Positions 43,271 through 52,102 of a stretch of DNA of 64,000 bases are shown here, piece after piece; position 1 is the first letter of the stretch; every line of letters starts with the position of its first letter. The stretch covers positions 5,306,501 through 5,370,500 of the forward strand of contig NZ_CP114786.1 in the NCBI RefSeq assembly GCF_027359675.1, given 5' to 3'. The DNA comes from Roseibium sp. Sym1. GTDB taxonomy: Bacteria; Pseudomonadota; Alphaproteobacteria; Rhizobiales; Stappiaceae. The notes under the pieces were generated by a model, which searched no databases, was not told the DNA's origin, and worked only from the letters and a program-made list of their open reading frames with translations. The position numbers and the translations under genes were made by a program.

Positions 43271-43310
43271 AAATAAAAACAGCCGCCGGTGGCCGGGCCT
43301 CCGGCGGCTG
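43271..43310 (-). terminator. Intercistronic terminator/attenuator between the binding protein gene and livH
   Basis: 10-bp stem (43280-43289 with 43301-43310) followed on the minus strand by TTTTTATTT. It probably makes the periplasmic binding protein more abundant than the membrane components by partial termination. Confidence 0.8.
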
Positions 43311-43324
43311 CAATTTTCAAGGCC

Positions 43325-44668
43325 TTAGGCGCCGTTGTTGCATGCCCCGAGTTCACCGCCGAGCAGGTCGGCAGGGTACTCGACCTGGGCGCGCGGAGTA
43401 ACTTCCACGACTTCCAGAACGTCGAACTGGGAGCTCGGGTTTTCCTTACCCTTCACGACCAGGACGTCCTTGAAGCACTGGTGGTCGTCGGCACGGTAGA
43501 GAGTCGGGCCGTTTCCGAGGCCGTCGAACTCGAAGCCTTCCAGAGCCGCCGCGATGCCGCAAGGATCGAAGGTACCTGCACGCTGCGCGGCATCGGCATA
43601 GAGCAGAGCCTGGCAGTAGGTGGTGTGCGCGGCCTGGCTCGGCGGGAAGCCGTATTCCTGACCGAAGGACTTGACGAATGCCTTGGAGCCTTCGTCCTGC
43701 AGCGACCAGTGCCAGTTGGTGGACCCGAAGATGCCCTTGACGTTTTCACCGGCACCCTGAGCCATCAGGCGGGAGTACAGCGGAACGACGATGGCGAAGT
43801 CCTTGCCGTTGACCTGCTTGTCGCGCAGACCGAACTGAACCGCCTGGGTCAGCGAGTTGACCATGTCCTTGCCGTAGTGGTTCAGGACCAGCACGTCCGC
43901 ACCGGAGTTGAGCACCGGCGTGATGTACTGCGAGAAGTCACCAGCACCCAGCGGGGTGCGGACGGCAGCGGCGGTTTTCCAGCCCATGCCTTCGGTGTAC
44001 TTCTTGATCGAACCTTCCTGAGACCAGCCCCAGGTGTAGTCGGCCGTCAGGTGGTAAGCGGTACGGTCGGTGCCGAACGCGTTCTTCAGAACCGGAGCCA
44101 GGGCTGCGCCGGACATTTCGGTGTTGAAGAAGTGACGGAAACCGTTCTTGCGCTTGTCCTTGCCGGTGGTGTCGTTGGAGTGGGTCAGGCCGGCCATGAA
44201 GATGACGCCTGCTTCCTGACACAGCGACTGCACGGCGATCGCCACACCCGAGGACGAACCACCGGTGATCATGATGGCGCCGTCTTTTTCGATCATGCGC
44301 TTGGCAGATGCACGGGCCGCGTCGGACTTGGTCTGCGTGTCACCGGTCACGTAGGTGACCTTCTTGCCGTTCACACCACCCTGCAGGGCCTTTGAGGAGA
44401 AGGTGTTCAGCATGCCGCCGTCGCCTTCGCCGTTGATGTGCTTGACGGCAAGCTGATAAGCGCGCAGCTCGTCGGCGCCCTCATCGGCGTAAGCGCCGGT
44501 CTGCGGAACGTTGAAGCCGAAAACGACTTCGGACCCTGTCGGCTCGTTCAGGTAACCAGCGGACCACGCCCGGCTGGTGAAAATGGTCGGCGTTGCCAGC
44601 GCAGCACCGCCCATTGCGCCTGCGCGCAGAATAGAACGACGATTGAGGGGTTTACGAATAAAGCTCAT
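43325..44668 (-). CDS. ABC transporter substrate-binding protein (HAAT family)
   Basis: A 447-aa periplasmic binding protein of the Peripla_BP_6 type. The N-terminus has RR at 10-11 and RRSILRAGAMGGAALATP, a Tat-like signal peptide. GGGAGG precedes ATG 44668, which decides the start; the frame upstream is not coding. The ligand is not evident. The C-terminus has Cys residues (about 381, 397 and near the end) that may form disulfides. It is the first gene of the import operon, with a 485-bp regulatory region in front. Confidence 0.92.
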   Translation of the reverse strand: MSFIRKPLNRRSILRAGAMGGAALATPTIFTSRAWSAGYLNEPTGSEVVFGFNVPQTGAYADEGADELRAYQLAVKHINGEGDGGMLNTFSSKALQGGVNGKKVTYVTGDTQTKSDAARASAKRMIEKDGAIMITGGSSSGVAIAVQSLCQEAGVIFMAGLTHSNDTTGKDKRKNGFRHFFNTEMSGAALAPVLKNAFGTDRTAYHLTADYTWGWSQEGSIKKYTEGMGWKTAAAVRTPLGAGDFSQYITPVLNSGADVLVLNHYGKDMVNSLTQAVQFGLRDKQVNGKDFAIVVPLYSRLMAQGAGENVKGIFGSTNWHWSLQDEGSKAFVKSFGQEYGFPPSQAAHTTYCQALLYADAAQRAGTFDPCGIAAALEGFEFDGLGNGPTLYRADDHQCFKDVLVVKGKENPSSQFDVLEVVEVTPRAQVEYPADLLGGELGACNNGA

Positions 44669-45153
44669 ACTTTCCTCCCAGAAAGGCACGGCGGCCCACC
44701 TTGGACACGCCTGCGAGTAGCTGTACAGCCGCAAGCAATCCTGGCCCGTTCCCCGTCCGGAAGACCGGCTCCTCTGTGCCAAAACTGCAAGCTGCGGCAA
44801 CTGTAGAAAAATCAAGCGCACAACAGCAATACGACTATTGGAGCGCTTCCTCCTGCCAACCCCTTATACTTTTGAAGTAATCACGGCTAAAAAACACGGC
44901 CCACATCAAAATATATTGCATTGCAAAAGAACTTTTATCCATTCGTTCCAATTATTTAGTGAATTCTATTTTGCAATGCGAAATTACGTTTACGTAACAG
45001 TCAAAAAAGCGAGAGCTTTCAACCTCTTAGACAAAAGTGCAAGACAAAAAACGTGGGACCGGAGCCTTGCCTGGAGATTGACCCCGTACAGCCACGATAG
45101 ATAAGGTCAATCAATCACTTCCCGGACCTTCCAGTTGCATCGGAACATGCCAC
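44669..45153. promoter_or_regulatory. Promoter region upstream of the ABC importer
   Basis: 485 bp, AT-rich in 44840-45060, divergent between the importer (minus) and the PNPOx gene (plus). It has a palindrome TTGCA-T-TGCAA (44916-44926) and a one-mismatch copy TTGCA-A-TGCGA (44971-44981), 55 bp apart centre to centre, about five helical turns. A weak 88-aa frame here lacks a ribosome site and is not called. Candidate operators only. Confidence 0.4.
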
Positions 45154-45762
45154 ATGAGCCTTCTGACATCGCTTGAGGAACTTCACGCCCACTACGGCAC
45201 CGCCGGTGAAGCGTCCCTGATCAAGGAAATCGCCTTCCTCAGCCCGGCGTACCGCAAGATCGTGGAAACCGCGCGCTTCTGCGCCCTGACGACCGCCGGG
45301 CCCGAGGGGCTGGACTGTTCACCGCGCGGTGACGACGGTCCGGTCGTGCGAATCCAGGACGACCGAACGCTTCTTCTTCCCGACAGGCGCGGCAACAACC
45401 GGATCGATTCGCTGCGCAACATCATCCGCGACCCCCGCGTATCGCTGATGTTCATGGTGCCCGGCTGGAACAACGTGCTCAGGATCAACGGCAAGGCCGT
45501 GCTGTCGGTCGAGCCGGATCTGCTGGCATCCTTCGACAAGGAAGGCCACCCGCCGCGGTCGGTCATGATCATCACCATTGCCGCGGTCTATTTCCAGTGC
45601 GCGCGGGCCGTCATGCGGGCGGACCTGTGGAACCCGGACAAACGGATCGCACAAAGCGACCTGCCGAGCCCGGGCATGATCATGCAGGAAATCAAGGACG
45701 GTTTCGACGGCAAAAGCTATGATGAGGAATGGCCGGAACGGGCAAAGACCTCGATGTGGTAG
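45154..45762 (+). CDS. Pyridoxamine 5'-phosphate oxidase-family flavoprotein (MSMEG_1061-like)
   Basis: A 202-aa protein with the PNPOx split-barrel: RFCALTTAGPEGLDCSPRGDDG (cofactor side), LLLPDRRGNNRIDSLRNI, DPRVSLMFMVPG and VLRINGKAVLSV. It resembles the subfamily of uncharacterised flavin- or heme-binding enzymes rather than true PdxH. Function unknown; context gives no pathway. It is followed 7 bp later by the agmatine-deiminase-family gene. Confidence 0.85.
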   Translation: MSLLTSLEELHAHYGTAGEASLIKEIAFLSPAYRKIVETARFCALTTAGPEGLDCSPRGDDGPVVRIQDDRTLLLPDRRGNNRIDSLRNIIRDPRVSLMFMVPGWNNVLRINGKAVLSVEPDLLASFDKEGHPPRSVMIITIAAVYFQCARAVMRADLWNPDKRIAQSDLPSPGMIMQEIKDGFDGKSYDEEWPERAKTSMW

Positions 45763-45769
45763 CAAAGAC

Positions 45770-46888
45770 ATGTTCACGCGCCGCAAATTTCTGAAGGGCG
45801 CAGCGGTCCGGGCGGCGGCAATTTCCACCCTTGCGACCGGAAGCCTCCCCATGCCGTCGAATGCCGCCACCTATGGCCTGCCCCCCGGATTCTACGTTCC
45901 GGCCGAGGAGAACCCGCATGAGCGGACCTTCATGCAATGGCCCGTCAACCGGACGGTCCATCCGGACCGCTGGTTCCTGAAAGACCTTCAGGAGACGATT
46001 GCGGATGTGGCCAATGCAATAGCCGCGTTCGAACCCGTGGTGATGTTGATGGCCCCGGAGCATCGCAAGGCCGCACACAGGCTGCTCACCGGTTCAGTGG
46101 ACATCTGGGATGTGCCGACGGATGACCTGTGGTGCCGGGATTCCGGCCCGCTCTTCGCAGTGAATGACCGGGGAAACCTCGCGGTTTCCGGGATCCGTTT
46201 CAACGGCTGGGGTAACAAGCAGGTACATGGCAATGACGCAAGGATCGCGGAACGGGTCGCGGAACGGCTCGGCATACCGGTCTACCCGAGCGGCCTGACC
46301 GGGGAACCCGGCGGCGTAGAAGGCGACGGTGCGGGAACACTGATGGCCCAGGCCAGTTGCTGGGTAAACCCGAACCGGAACAACTTGTCCGAGGCGGAAA
46401 TCGAATCCCGGCTGCTGGCGTCCTACGGAGCCGACAAGATGATCTGGGCACCGGGCGTGGCGGGCCTTGACATTACCGACGATCATGTCGACGCGCTGGC
46501 ACGTTTCGTCCGCCCCGGGACGGTCCTCATCCAGGTGCCCTACCCTGACGACAAAGACGCGTTTTCCAAATCCGCCCGCAAGACCCTGTCCATCCTGCGC
46601 CGGGCGACAGACGCCTCTGGCCAACCGCTGGAGATCGTGGAGGTCACATCCCCGGCCCGCACCCGGGTCCGATCCGACGACTTCGTTTCCTCATATGTCA
46701 ATTACTACGTCTGCAACGGCGCGGTCATCTGCGCCCAGTTCGGCGACAGGGAAACGGACATCGAAGCGGCAGAAACCCTTGGCGGGCTTTATCCGGATCG
46801 CGAAATCGTCAGCCTGAACATCGACCCGATCGGCGAGACCGGCGGCGGAATCCATTGCGCCACCCAGCAACAGCCCGAGAGCGTTTGA
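45770..46888 (+). CDS. Tat-exported agmatine deiminase-family protein
   Basis: A 372-aa guanidine-group-modifying enzyme of the agmatine deiminase/PAD family. An N-terminal TRRKFLKG (3-10) is a textbook twin-arginine motif, followed by a hydrophobic stretch and AAT cleavage region, so export is predicted. Catalytic features are present: WCRDSGP, GGVEGDGAGTL, HVD and the nucleophile Cys in GIHCATQQQ near the C-terminus. Cytosolic agmatine deiminases lack a signal, so this one may act on periplasmic agmatine or peptidyl-arginine (inference). ATG 45770 is chosen because it starts the Tat signal; its ribosome site is weak. Confidence 0.87.
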   Translation: MFTRRKFLKGAAVRAAAISTLATGSLPMPSNAATYGLPPGFYVPAEENPHERTFMQWPVNRTVHPDRWFLKDLQETIADVANAIAAFEPVVMLMAPEHRKAAHRLLTGSVDIWDVPTDDLWCRDSGPLFAVNDRGNLAVSGIRFNGWGNKQVHGNDARIAERVAERLGIPVYPSGLTGEPGGVEGDGAGTLMAQASCWVNPNRNNLSEAEIESRLLASYGADKMIWAPGVAGLDITDDHVDALARFVRPGTVLIQVPYPDDKDAFSKSARKTLSILRRATDASGQPLEIVEVTSPARTRVRSDDFVSSYVNYYVCNGAVICAQFGDRETDIEAAETLGGLYPDREIVSLNIDPIGETGGGIHCATQQQPESV

Positions 46889-46984
46889 GCCGCGACTTCA
46901 TCGAACCGCCGCGCAATTGGCCTTGGATCCTTCTCAATTCCGCGCCATATGTGTCGCATCGACCTTTCTCCTGCCGAGGTATCC

Positions 46985-49027
46985 ATGACAACCAATCCGC
47001 TTCTCGCCGACTGGGAAACACCTTTCCAGCTGCCGCCCTTTTCCGAGATAGAGCCCGGGCATTTCGAGGAATCGTTCGAGCTGGCCATGGCCGAGGCGAG
47101 GCGTGAAACAGACCAGATCGCGCATCAGACCGACGCGCCGACATTCGACAACACGGTTGCAGCGATGGAACGTTCAGGAGAAACGCTCACCCGCGTTGCC
47201 CGGACCTTCTTCAACCTGTCGGGTGCGCACACAAACGAAGCCCTGCAGAAGATCGAGCGGAACATCGCGCCGAAGCTTGCCAAACACGGCTCGGACACGC
47301 TCTTGAATCCGCGCCTTTACGCCCGGATAGCAGAGCTGTGGGAACAACGCGACAAGCTCGGACTGAATGACGAGGAGGCGCGCGTGCTGGAGCGCTACCA
47401 CAAGATGTTCCAGCGTGCCGGTGCCGGCCTCGAGGAACCGGGCAAGAAGCGCATGGCCGAGATCTCCCAGCGACTTGCTTCACTGGGCACCGGCTTCTCC
47501 CAGAACGTCCTGAAGGACGAGGCCGACTTTCAGCTGGTCCTGGAAACAGAGGAAGACCGCGCGGGCCTGCCGGATTTCCTGCTGACCTCGGCCGCCGAGG
47601 CTGCCAGGGAGCGCGGCCTCGACGGCAAGCATGTGATCACCCTGTCGCGTTCATCCATCGAACCCTTTCTGCAGTTTTCGACCAACCGGGCCCTGCGCGA
47701 GGAGGCTTTCCGGGCCTGGTCTTCGCGCGGTGAGAAAGGCGGCGATACCGACAACCGGGAGATCATCCGCGAGACGCTCGCGCTTCGTGCCGAAAAGGCG
47801 CGGCTGCTCGGGTTCTCGAATTTCGCCGACTACAAGCTCGACGACACGATGGCCAAGACGCCGGCAAATGTTCGCGGTCTTCTGACCAAGGTCTGGGAAC
47901 CGGCAGTTGCGCAGGCCCGCGAGGAGCAGGAAAAGCTCGCAGAGATGGCGCGCTCGGAAGGGGAAAACCACCCGATCGAGGCCTGGGACTGGCGCCACTA
48001 TTCGGAGAAGGTCCGCAAGGCGGAACATGACCTGGACGAAGCCGAACTCAAACCGTACCTGCAGCTCGACAACATCATCCAGGCCGCATTCGACACGGCA
48101 ACCCGCCTGTTCGGCGTCACTTTCCGTGAACTCGAGGGTCTTCCGGTCTATCACCCCGATGTCCGCGTGTTCGAGGTTCTCGACCGCACGGGCGCTCACA
48201 AGGGCCTGTTCCTGGGAGATTACTTCGCCCGGTCCTCAAAACGGTCCGGCGCATGGATGAGCGCGTTCCGCTCCCAGCACAAGCTGAAAGGCGACGTCAC
48301 GCCGATCATCGTCAACGTCATGAACTTCTCCAAGGGCGCGCCCGGCGAAGCAACATTGCTGACCTTTGACGACGCCCGCACCCTGTTTCATGAGTTCGGC
48401 CACGGCCTGCACGGGCTCCTGTCCGATGTGACCTATCCGGTCATATCCGGCACGGGTGTCGCGCGAGATTTTGTCGAATTGCCGTCGCAGCTTTATGAAC
48501 ACTGGTTGTCCCAGCCCGATGTCCTGTCCAAGTTCGCCGTCCATTACAGGACAGGCGAACCGATGCCGGAAGCGCTGCTGGAGAAGCTGCTGGCTGCCGC
48601 AAACTTCAACCAGGGTTTCGCCACGGTCGAATACACGGCGTCCGCCCTTGTCGACCTGGAACTGCATCTCCTTGAGGACCCGTCCGACCTGGATATCACG
48701 GCCTTTGAAAAACAGGCCCTTGGCGGCATCGGCATGCCGGACGCGATCACGATGCGCCACCGGATCCCGCATTTTCAGCATGTCTTTTCCGGGGACGGCT
48801 ATTCCGCGGGCTACTACAGCTACATGTGGTCCGAGGTCATGGACGCGGATGCCTTCGGCGCCTTTGAGGAAAAGGGCGACATCTTCGACCCCCAAACGGC
48901 GGAAAAGCTCCTCACGCACATCTATTCCGCCGGTGGCCGCCAGGATCCCGAAGACGCCTACGTCGCTTTCAGGGGCCGGTCTCCGAAGATCGACGCCCTT
49001 CTGGAAAAACGCGGGTTTGCCGCCTAG
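46985..49027 (+). CDS. M3-family oligopeptidase (peptidyl-dipeptidase Dcp-like)
   Basis: A 680-aa zinc metallopeptidase. The zinc motif HEFGHGLHGLL (469-479) is intact, with the downstream Glu expected for M3. The N-terminal half is the helical channel domain of M3 enzymes. There is no signal peptide, so it is cytosolic, where it trims short peptides. ATG 46985 has GAGG 5 nt upstream and begins a normal N-terminus; the extra 12 codons upstream are unlikely. Confidence 0.92.
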   Translation: MTTNPLLADWETPFQLPPFSEIEPGHFEESFELAMAEARRETDQIAHQTDAPTFDNTVAAMERSGETLTRVARTFFNLSGAHTNEALQKIERNIAPKLAKHGSDTLLNPRLYARIAELWEQRDKLGLNDEEARVLERYHKMFQRAGAGLEEPGKKRMAEISQRLASLGTGFSQNVLKDEADFQLVLETEEDRAGLPDFLLTSAAEAARERGLDGKHVITLSRSSIEPFLQFSTNRALREEAFRAWSSRGEKGGDTDNREIIRETLALRAEKARLLGFSNFADYKLDDTMAKTPANVRGLLTKVWEPAVAQAREEQEKLAEMARSEGENHPIEAWDWRHYSEKVRKAEHDLDEAELKPYLQLDNIIQAAFDTATRLFGVTFRELEGLPVYHPDVRVFEVLDRTGAHKGLFLGDYFARSSKRSGAWMSAFRSQHKLKGDVTPIIVNVMNFSKGAPGEATLLTFDDARTLFHEFGHGLHGLLSDVTYPVISGTGVARDFVELPSQLYEHWLSQPDVLSKFAVHYRTGEPMPEALLEKLLAAANFNQGFATVEYTASALVDLELHLLEDPSDLDITAFEKQALGGIGMPDAITMRHRIPHFQHVFSGDGYSAGYYSYMWSEVMDADAFGAFEEKGDIFDPQTAEKLLTHIYSAGGRQDPEDAYVAFRGRSPKIDALLEKRGFAA

Positions 49028-49094
49028 GTGTGGAATCCGCATGTTTGCCCTGCGGGCCGGTCAAGCGGCCGGCCCGCACCGATACCGGAACACG

Positions 49095-49496
49095 ATGACC
49101 GATAGTACCAAATTCAAAACCGGCGAACCGACCGCGGCCCTGCTGCGAACCGGTCTTGTCCTGGCGGGACTGTGTGGTGGCATGGGTGTCGCCAGCCTCG
49201 CCCTGTCCGCTCACGCCAACGCCTCTCCGCTGCTGCAGACCGCTGCGCAGATGCTTCTTTTCCACGCCCCCGTCTTTCTCGGGATGGGCCTGTTGGCCCA
49301 GATCCGCCGCGTCGTGCTTCTGCCTGTCGCACTGCTCGCCCTTGCCGCAGGCCTCTGCCTGTTTTGCGGCGATCTGTTCCTGCGCGCCTTCGCGGAGCAG
49401 AGGCTTTTTGCCATGTCTGCCCCGACCGGCGGAGCCCTGGTGATCCTCTCCTGGCTGCTGCTTGCGATCGGCGCTTTACGTGTTCGGCCCAAGTGA
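49095..49496 (+). CDS. DUF423-family small membrane protein
   Basis: A 133-aa protein with four hydrophobic helices (about 17-40, 47-65, 72-92 and 110-128) and the family block ASPLLQTAAQMLLFHAPVFLGMGLL-like (in parts; DUF423/YgdD type). The frame is open far upstream into the peptidase gene, but ATG 49095 is the natural start. Function unknown. Confidence 0.78.
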   Translation: MTDSTKFKTGEPTAALLRTGLVLAGLCGGMGVASLALSAHANASPLLQTAAQMLLFHAPVFLGMGLLAQIRRVVLLPVALLALAAGLCLFCGDLFLRAFAEQRLFAMSAPTGGALVILSWLLLAIGALRVRPK

Positions 49497-49555
49497 CTAA
49501 TACCTTGCGAATGCGATATAGCGGACGCGGCTTCAAGTGAATTTGGATTGTACGT

Positions 49556-50980
49556 GTGACGATAACAGAGCAATCGCCTGAGGGTGTGCGGCCGGAGGAA
49601 GCCGGCGAAGCGGTGGAGTTTGTTCCACCCTATCCGTTCCGCTATGAAAAAGTGCCGCCGGTCTGGACCCTGATCGGCCTGGCAAAGAGGAACTTTCTCT
49701 CCATCTGGGGCGAAGACGATTTCCAAAGCCGCCTCAGAAGCAAAAAGATCTTCAGTCGTGAGCTGGTGCTCTGCAATCGACCGGACGTGGTGCGCGAGGC
49801 CTTTCAGACAAACCACGAGGTGCTTCAGCGCAAGACGCCGCAAATGCGTCACGCCCTCGAACCGCTCCTCGGCGACGGCCTCTTCATCAGCGATACCGAA
49901 ACCTGGGCCAAACGCCGCAAGATCGTCGCCCCGATCATTCACGGATCGCGCGTGAAAGGTTTCGCGCCGATCATGATAGAGACGATCGAGGAAAAGCGCG
50001 CCGAATGGGCGGCACTGGGTGACGGCGCCGAAATCGACGCATTGGCCGACATGGCGCATCTCACCGCGGAAATCATCTGCCGGACGATTTTCGGCCGTCA
50101 TCTCGGCAAAAACCACGCTGCGGAAGTCGTTCAGGGGTTTTCGGACTACCAGCGCCATATCGACCAGATCGACCTGCTGTCGCTGTTCGGACTTCCCGAA
50201 TGGCTGCCCCGGTTTCGGGGGCGTGCCATCAAGAAACCCGTTCAGCGCATCATGACCGTGCTCGACAACATCATTGAAAGCTACCAGGCGCAGAAGCAGC
50301 AGGGCGAAACATCCGTGATCGGCGGGCTCCTTGAAGCGCGCGACGAAAACGGAGAGCCGCTGAGCCGAAACGCCATTATCAGCGAGGCCGCGGTGATTTT
50401 CATGGCGGGCCACGAAACCACCGCCAACACGCTTGCGTGGGCCTGGTTCCTGCTGTCCAGATGCGCCAAAAGCCGATCCAGACTTCAACACGAACTGGAC
50501 ACGGTTCTGGCGGGCCGTCCCCCCACATTCAAGGATGTCGCCAACCTGCCCTTCACCAAGGCCGTGATAGAGGAAACCTTGCGGCTTTATCCGCCGGTTC
50601 CCATTCTGGGCCGCGAGGCGATGGCGGACACGACCATTGGCAAGAAACCGATACCAAAGGGATCGCTGGTCATGGTCGTGCCGTGGCTGATGCATCGCAA
50701 TCCGGTGCTTTGGTCGAAACCGGATGTCTTCGACCCGGACCGGTTTCTGGACCCGAATGCCAAGAAGCCAAACAAATACGGCTATGTGCCGTTCAGCATC
50801 GGCCCCCGGATTTGCGCCGGTCTCCAATTCGGCATGACAGAGGCAATTCTCAGTCTTGCCATCCTGGCGCAGGATTTTGAACTGAAGCTCAAGGAAGGCA
50901 GCGATGTGCAACCCGTCGCGCGCCTCACGCTGCGCCCCGGCGCCACCCTGCCGATGACGCTTCATCCAAGACAGTCATGA
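49556..50980 (+). CDS. Cytochrome P450
   Basis: A 474-aa heme monooxygenase of the class using separate redox partners. Motifs: I-helix AGHETTANTLAW, ExxR in EETLRLYPP, PERF-like DPDRFLDP, and heme loop FSIGPRICAG with ligand Cys420. There is no N-terminal membrane anchor. The GTG start at 49556 has no strong ribosome site. Its end overlaps the acyltransferase start as ATGA, so the two are probably co-translated. The substrate could be a fatty acyl or other lipid group, given that partner (inference). Confidence 0.93.
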   Translation: MTITEQSPEGVRPEEAGEAVEFVPPYPFRYEKVPPVWTLIGLAKRNFLSIWGEDDFQSRLRSKKIFSRELVLCNRPDVVREAFQTNHEVLQRKTPQMRHALEPLLGDGLFISDTETWAKRRKIVAPIIHGSRVKGFAPIMIETIEEKRAEWAALGDGAEIDALADMAHLTAEIICRTIFGRHLGKNHAAEVVQGFSDYQRHIDQIDLLSLFGLPEWLPRFRGRAIKKPVQRIMTVLDNIIESYQAQKQQGETSVIGGLLEARDENGEPLSRNAIISEAAVIFMAGHETTANTLAWAWFLLSRCAKSRSRLQHELDTVLAGRPPTFKDVANLPFTKAVIEETLRLYPPVPILGREAMADTTIGKKPIPKGSLVMVVPWLMHRNPVLWSKPDVFDPDRFLDPNAKKPNKYGYVPFSIGPRICAGLQFGMTEAILSLAILAQDFELKLKEGSDVQPVARLTLRPGATLPMTLHPRQS

Positions 50981-52050
50981 CGAAGCGGCTGCGGCTGGAA
51001 GACATTGCCTTCGACGAAACGCTCAGTCCGGAACCTGCCGCTCCGCCCGTTCGTGATCTGGTGGCAGGTATCCCCGAGCAACGCCGCGCTGCCAGGATAC
51101 ACTGGTTGAGGCACACCAAGGATGGCCTCTTCAACACCGTCTTTCACCAGGTTCTGAGACATTTCCCATGCGGCTTCGTGTCAGGTTTCGGACCCGTGCT
51201 CGTTCCGTTTTTGCGCTGGTCTTACCGCGACAAGATTTTTCCAAAGCGCATCAGCCGCAATCTTTCGGCCTTGACCCCGGACAGATGGCCGAACAAGGAC
51301 GTGGAAGCGAAAGCTCTGGACAGGTTTTGGAAAAACGTCGCGCGCACTATCGCTGAATTCTGTATAGTCAATAAGTTATGGAGAACTTCTCGTATAGAGG
51401 TTGAAGGACTGGAGCATCTGGACTCCGTCCGGAATTCCGGGCGGCCGGTTATCTTCACGTCGATGCACCTGGCGACCTGGGAGGCCTTGTTCGTTGCCAT
51501 CCACGATGGCCTTGCCGGGCCGAGCATCGGTCCGTTCCAGCCGGAACCGAACCGCTTCAAGAACCGGATCATCCACGCCATCCGCAGGGAACGGAACCAG
51601 TTCCTGTTTCCGCCTGGCCAGCGCAGTGCCTACAGGTTGCACCGCCTGATGGCCAGCGGCAGATACTCGATGACCATCTTCATTGACGAAGTGCGTGACA
51701 AACAAGTGCATCTGCCCTGTTTCGGACGGCTGGCGCCAAACAAGGGCAATGCGATCGCCGCCATCAAGATCGCCAATGCGTGCGGTGGTACGCTCCTGCC
51801 AACCTACCTGGTGCGAACGGGACCGGCCCGGTTTCGAATGATCATCCTGCCGCCGATCGAGCGGCAGGACGAGGCGGGTTACGACGTACCGGGAACAGTC
51901 AGTGCCCTCAACGACGTGTTTGAACCGATCGTTCTGGAAAACATCGAGCAATGGTACATGCTGAGCGAATTGCGGCTGCCGCAATCGTTCGAAAAAAGCA
52001 AATATGCCAAGGCGCTTTCCCGAGACAACCAGGCAGCCGCCAGCCGTTAG
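50977..52050 (+). CDS. LpxL/HtrB-like lipid acyltransferase
   Basis: A 357-aa protein with a Lip_A_acyltransferase-like domain: H164 and E169 form the HX4E catalytic motif (HLATWE), with QHMxxW-type NKLWRT before it and IDEVRDKQVHLPCFGR downstream in the position of the second conserved block. LpxL-family enzymes transfer acyl chains to lipid A or related lipids. It lacks an obvious N-terminal membrane helix. It is translationally coupled to the cytochrome P450, suggesting one lipid-modification pathway. Confidence 0.85.
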   Translation: MTKRLRLEDIAFDETLSPEPAAPPVRDLVAGIPEQRRAARIHWLRHTKDGLFNTVFHQVLRHFPCGFVSGFGPVLVPFLRWSYRDKIFPKRISRNLSALTPDRWPNKDVEAKALDRFWKNVARTIAEFCIVNKLWRTSRIEVEGLEHLDSVRNSGRPVIFTSMHLATWEALFVAIHDGLAGPSIGPFQPEPNRFKNRIIHAIRRERNQFLFPPGQRSAYRLHRLMASGRYSMTIFIDEVRDKQVHLPCFGRLAPNKGNAIAAIKIANACGGTLLPTYLVRTGPARFRMIILPPIERQDEAGYDVPGTVSALNDVFEPIVLENIEQWYMLSELRLPQSFEKSKYAKALSRDNQAAASR

Positions 52051-52102
52051 GGCACAGTCCTTTGCCGGGCGAGCTGAACGTACAATTTCATGGGTCCGTC
52101 CC

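Noticed and set aside
44838..45104. 88-aa plus-strand frame in the AT-rich region before the PNPOx gene
   Set aside because: No ribosome site, no family pattern, and composition differs from every real gene in the window.
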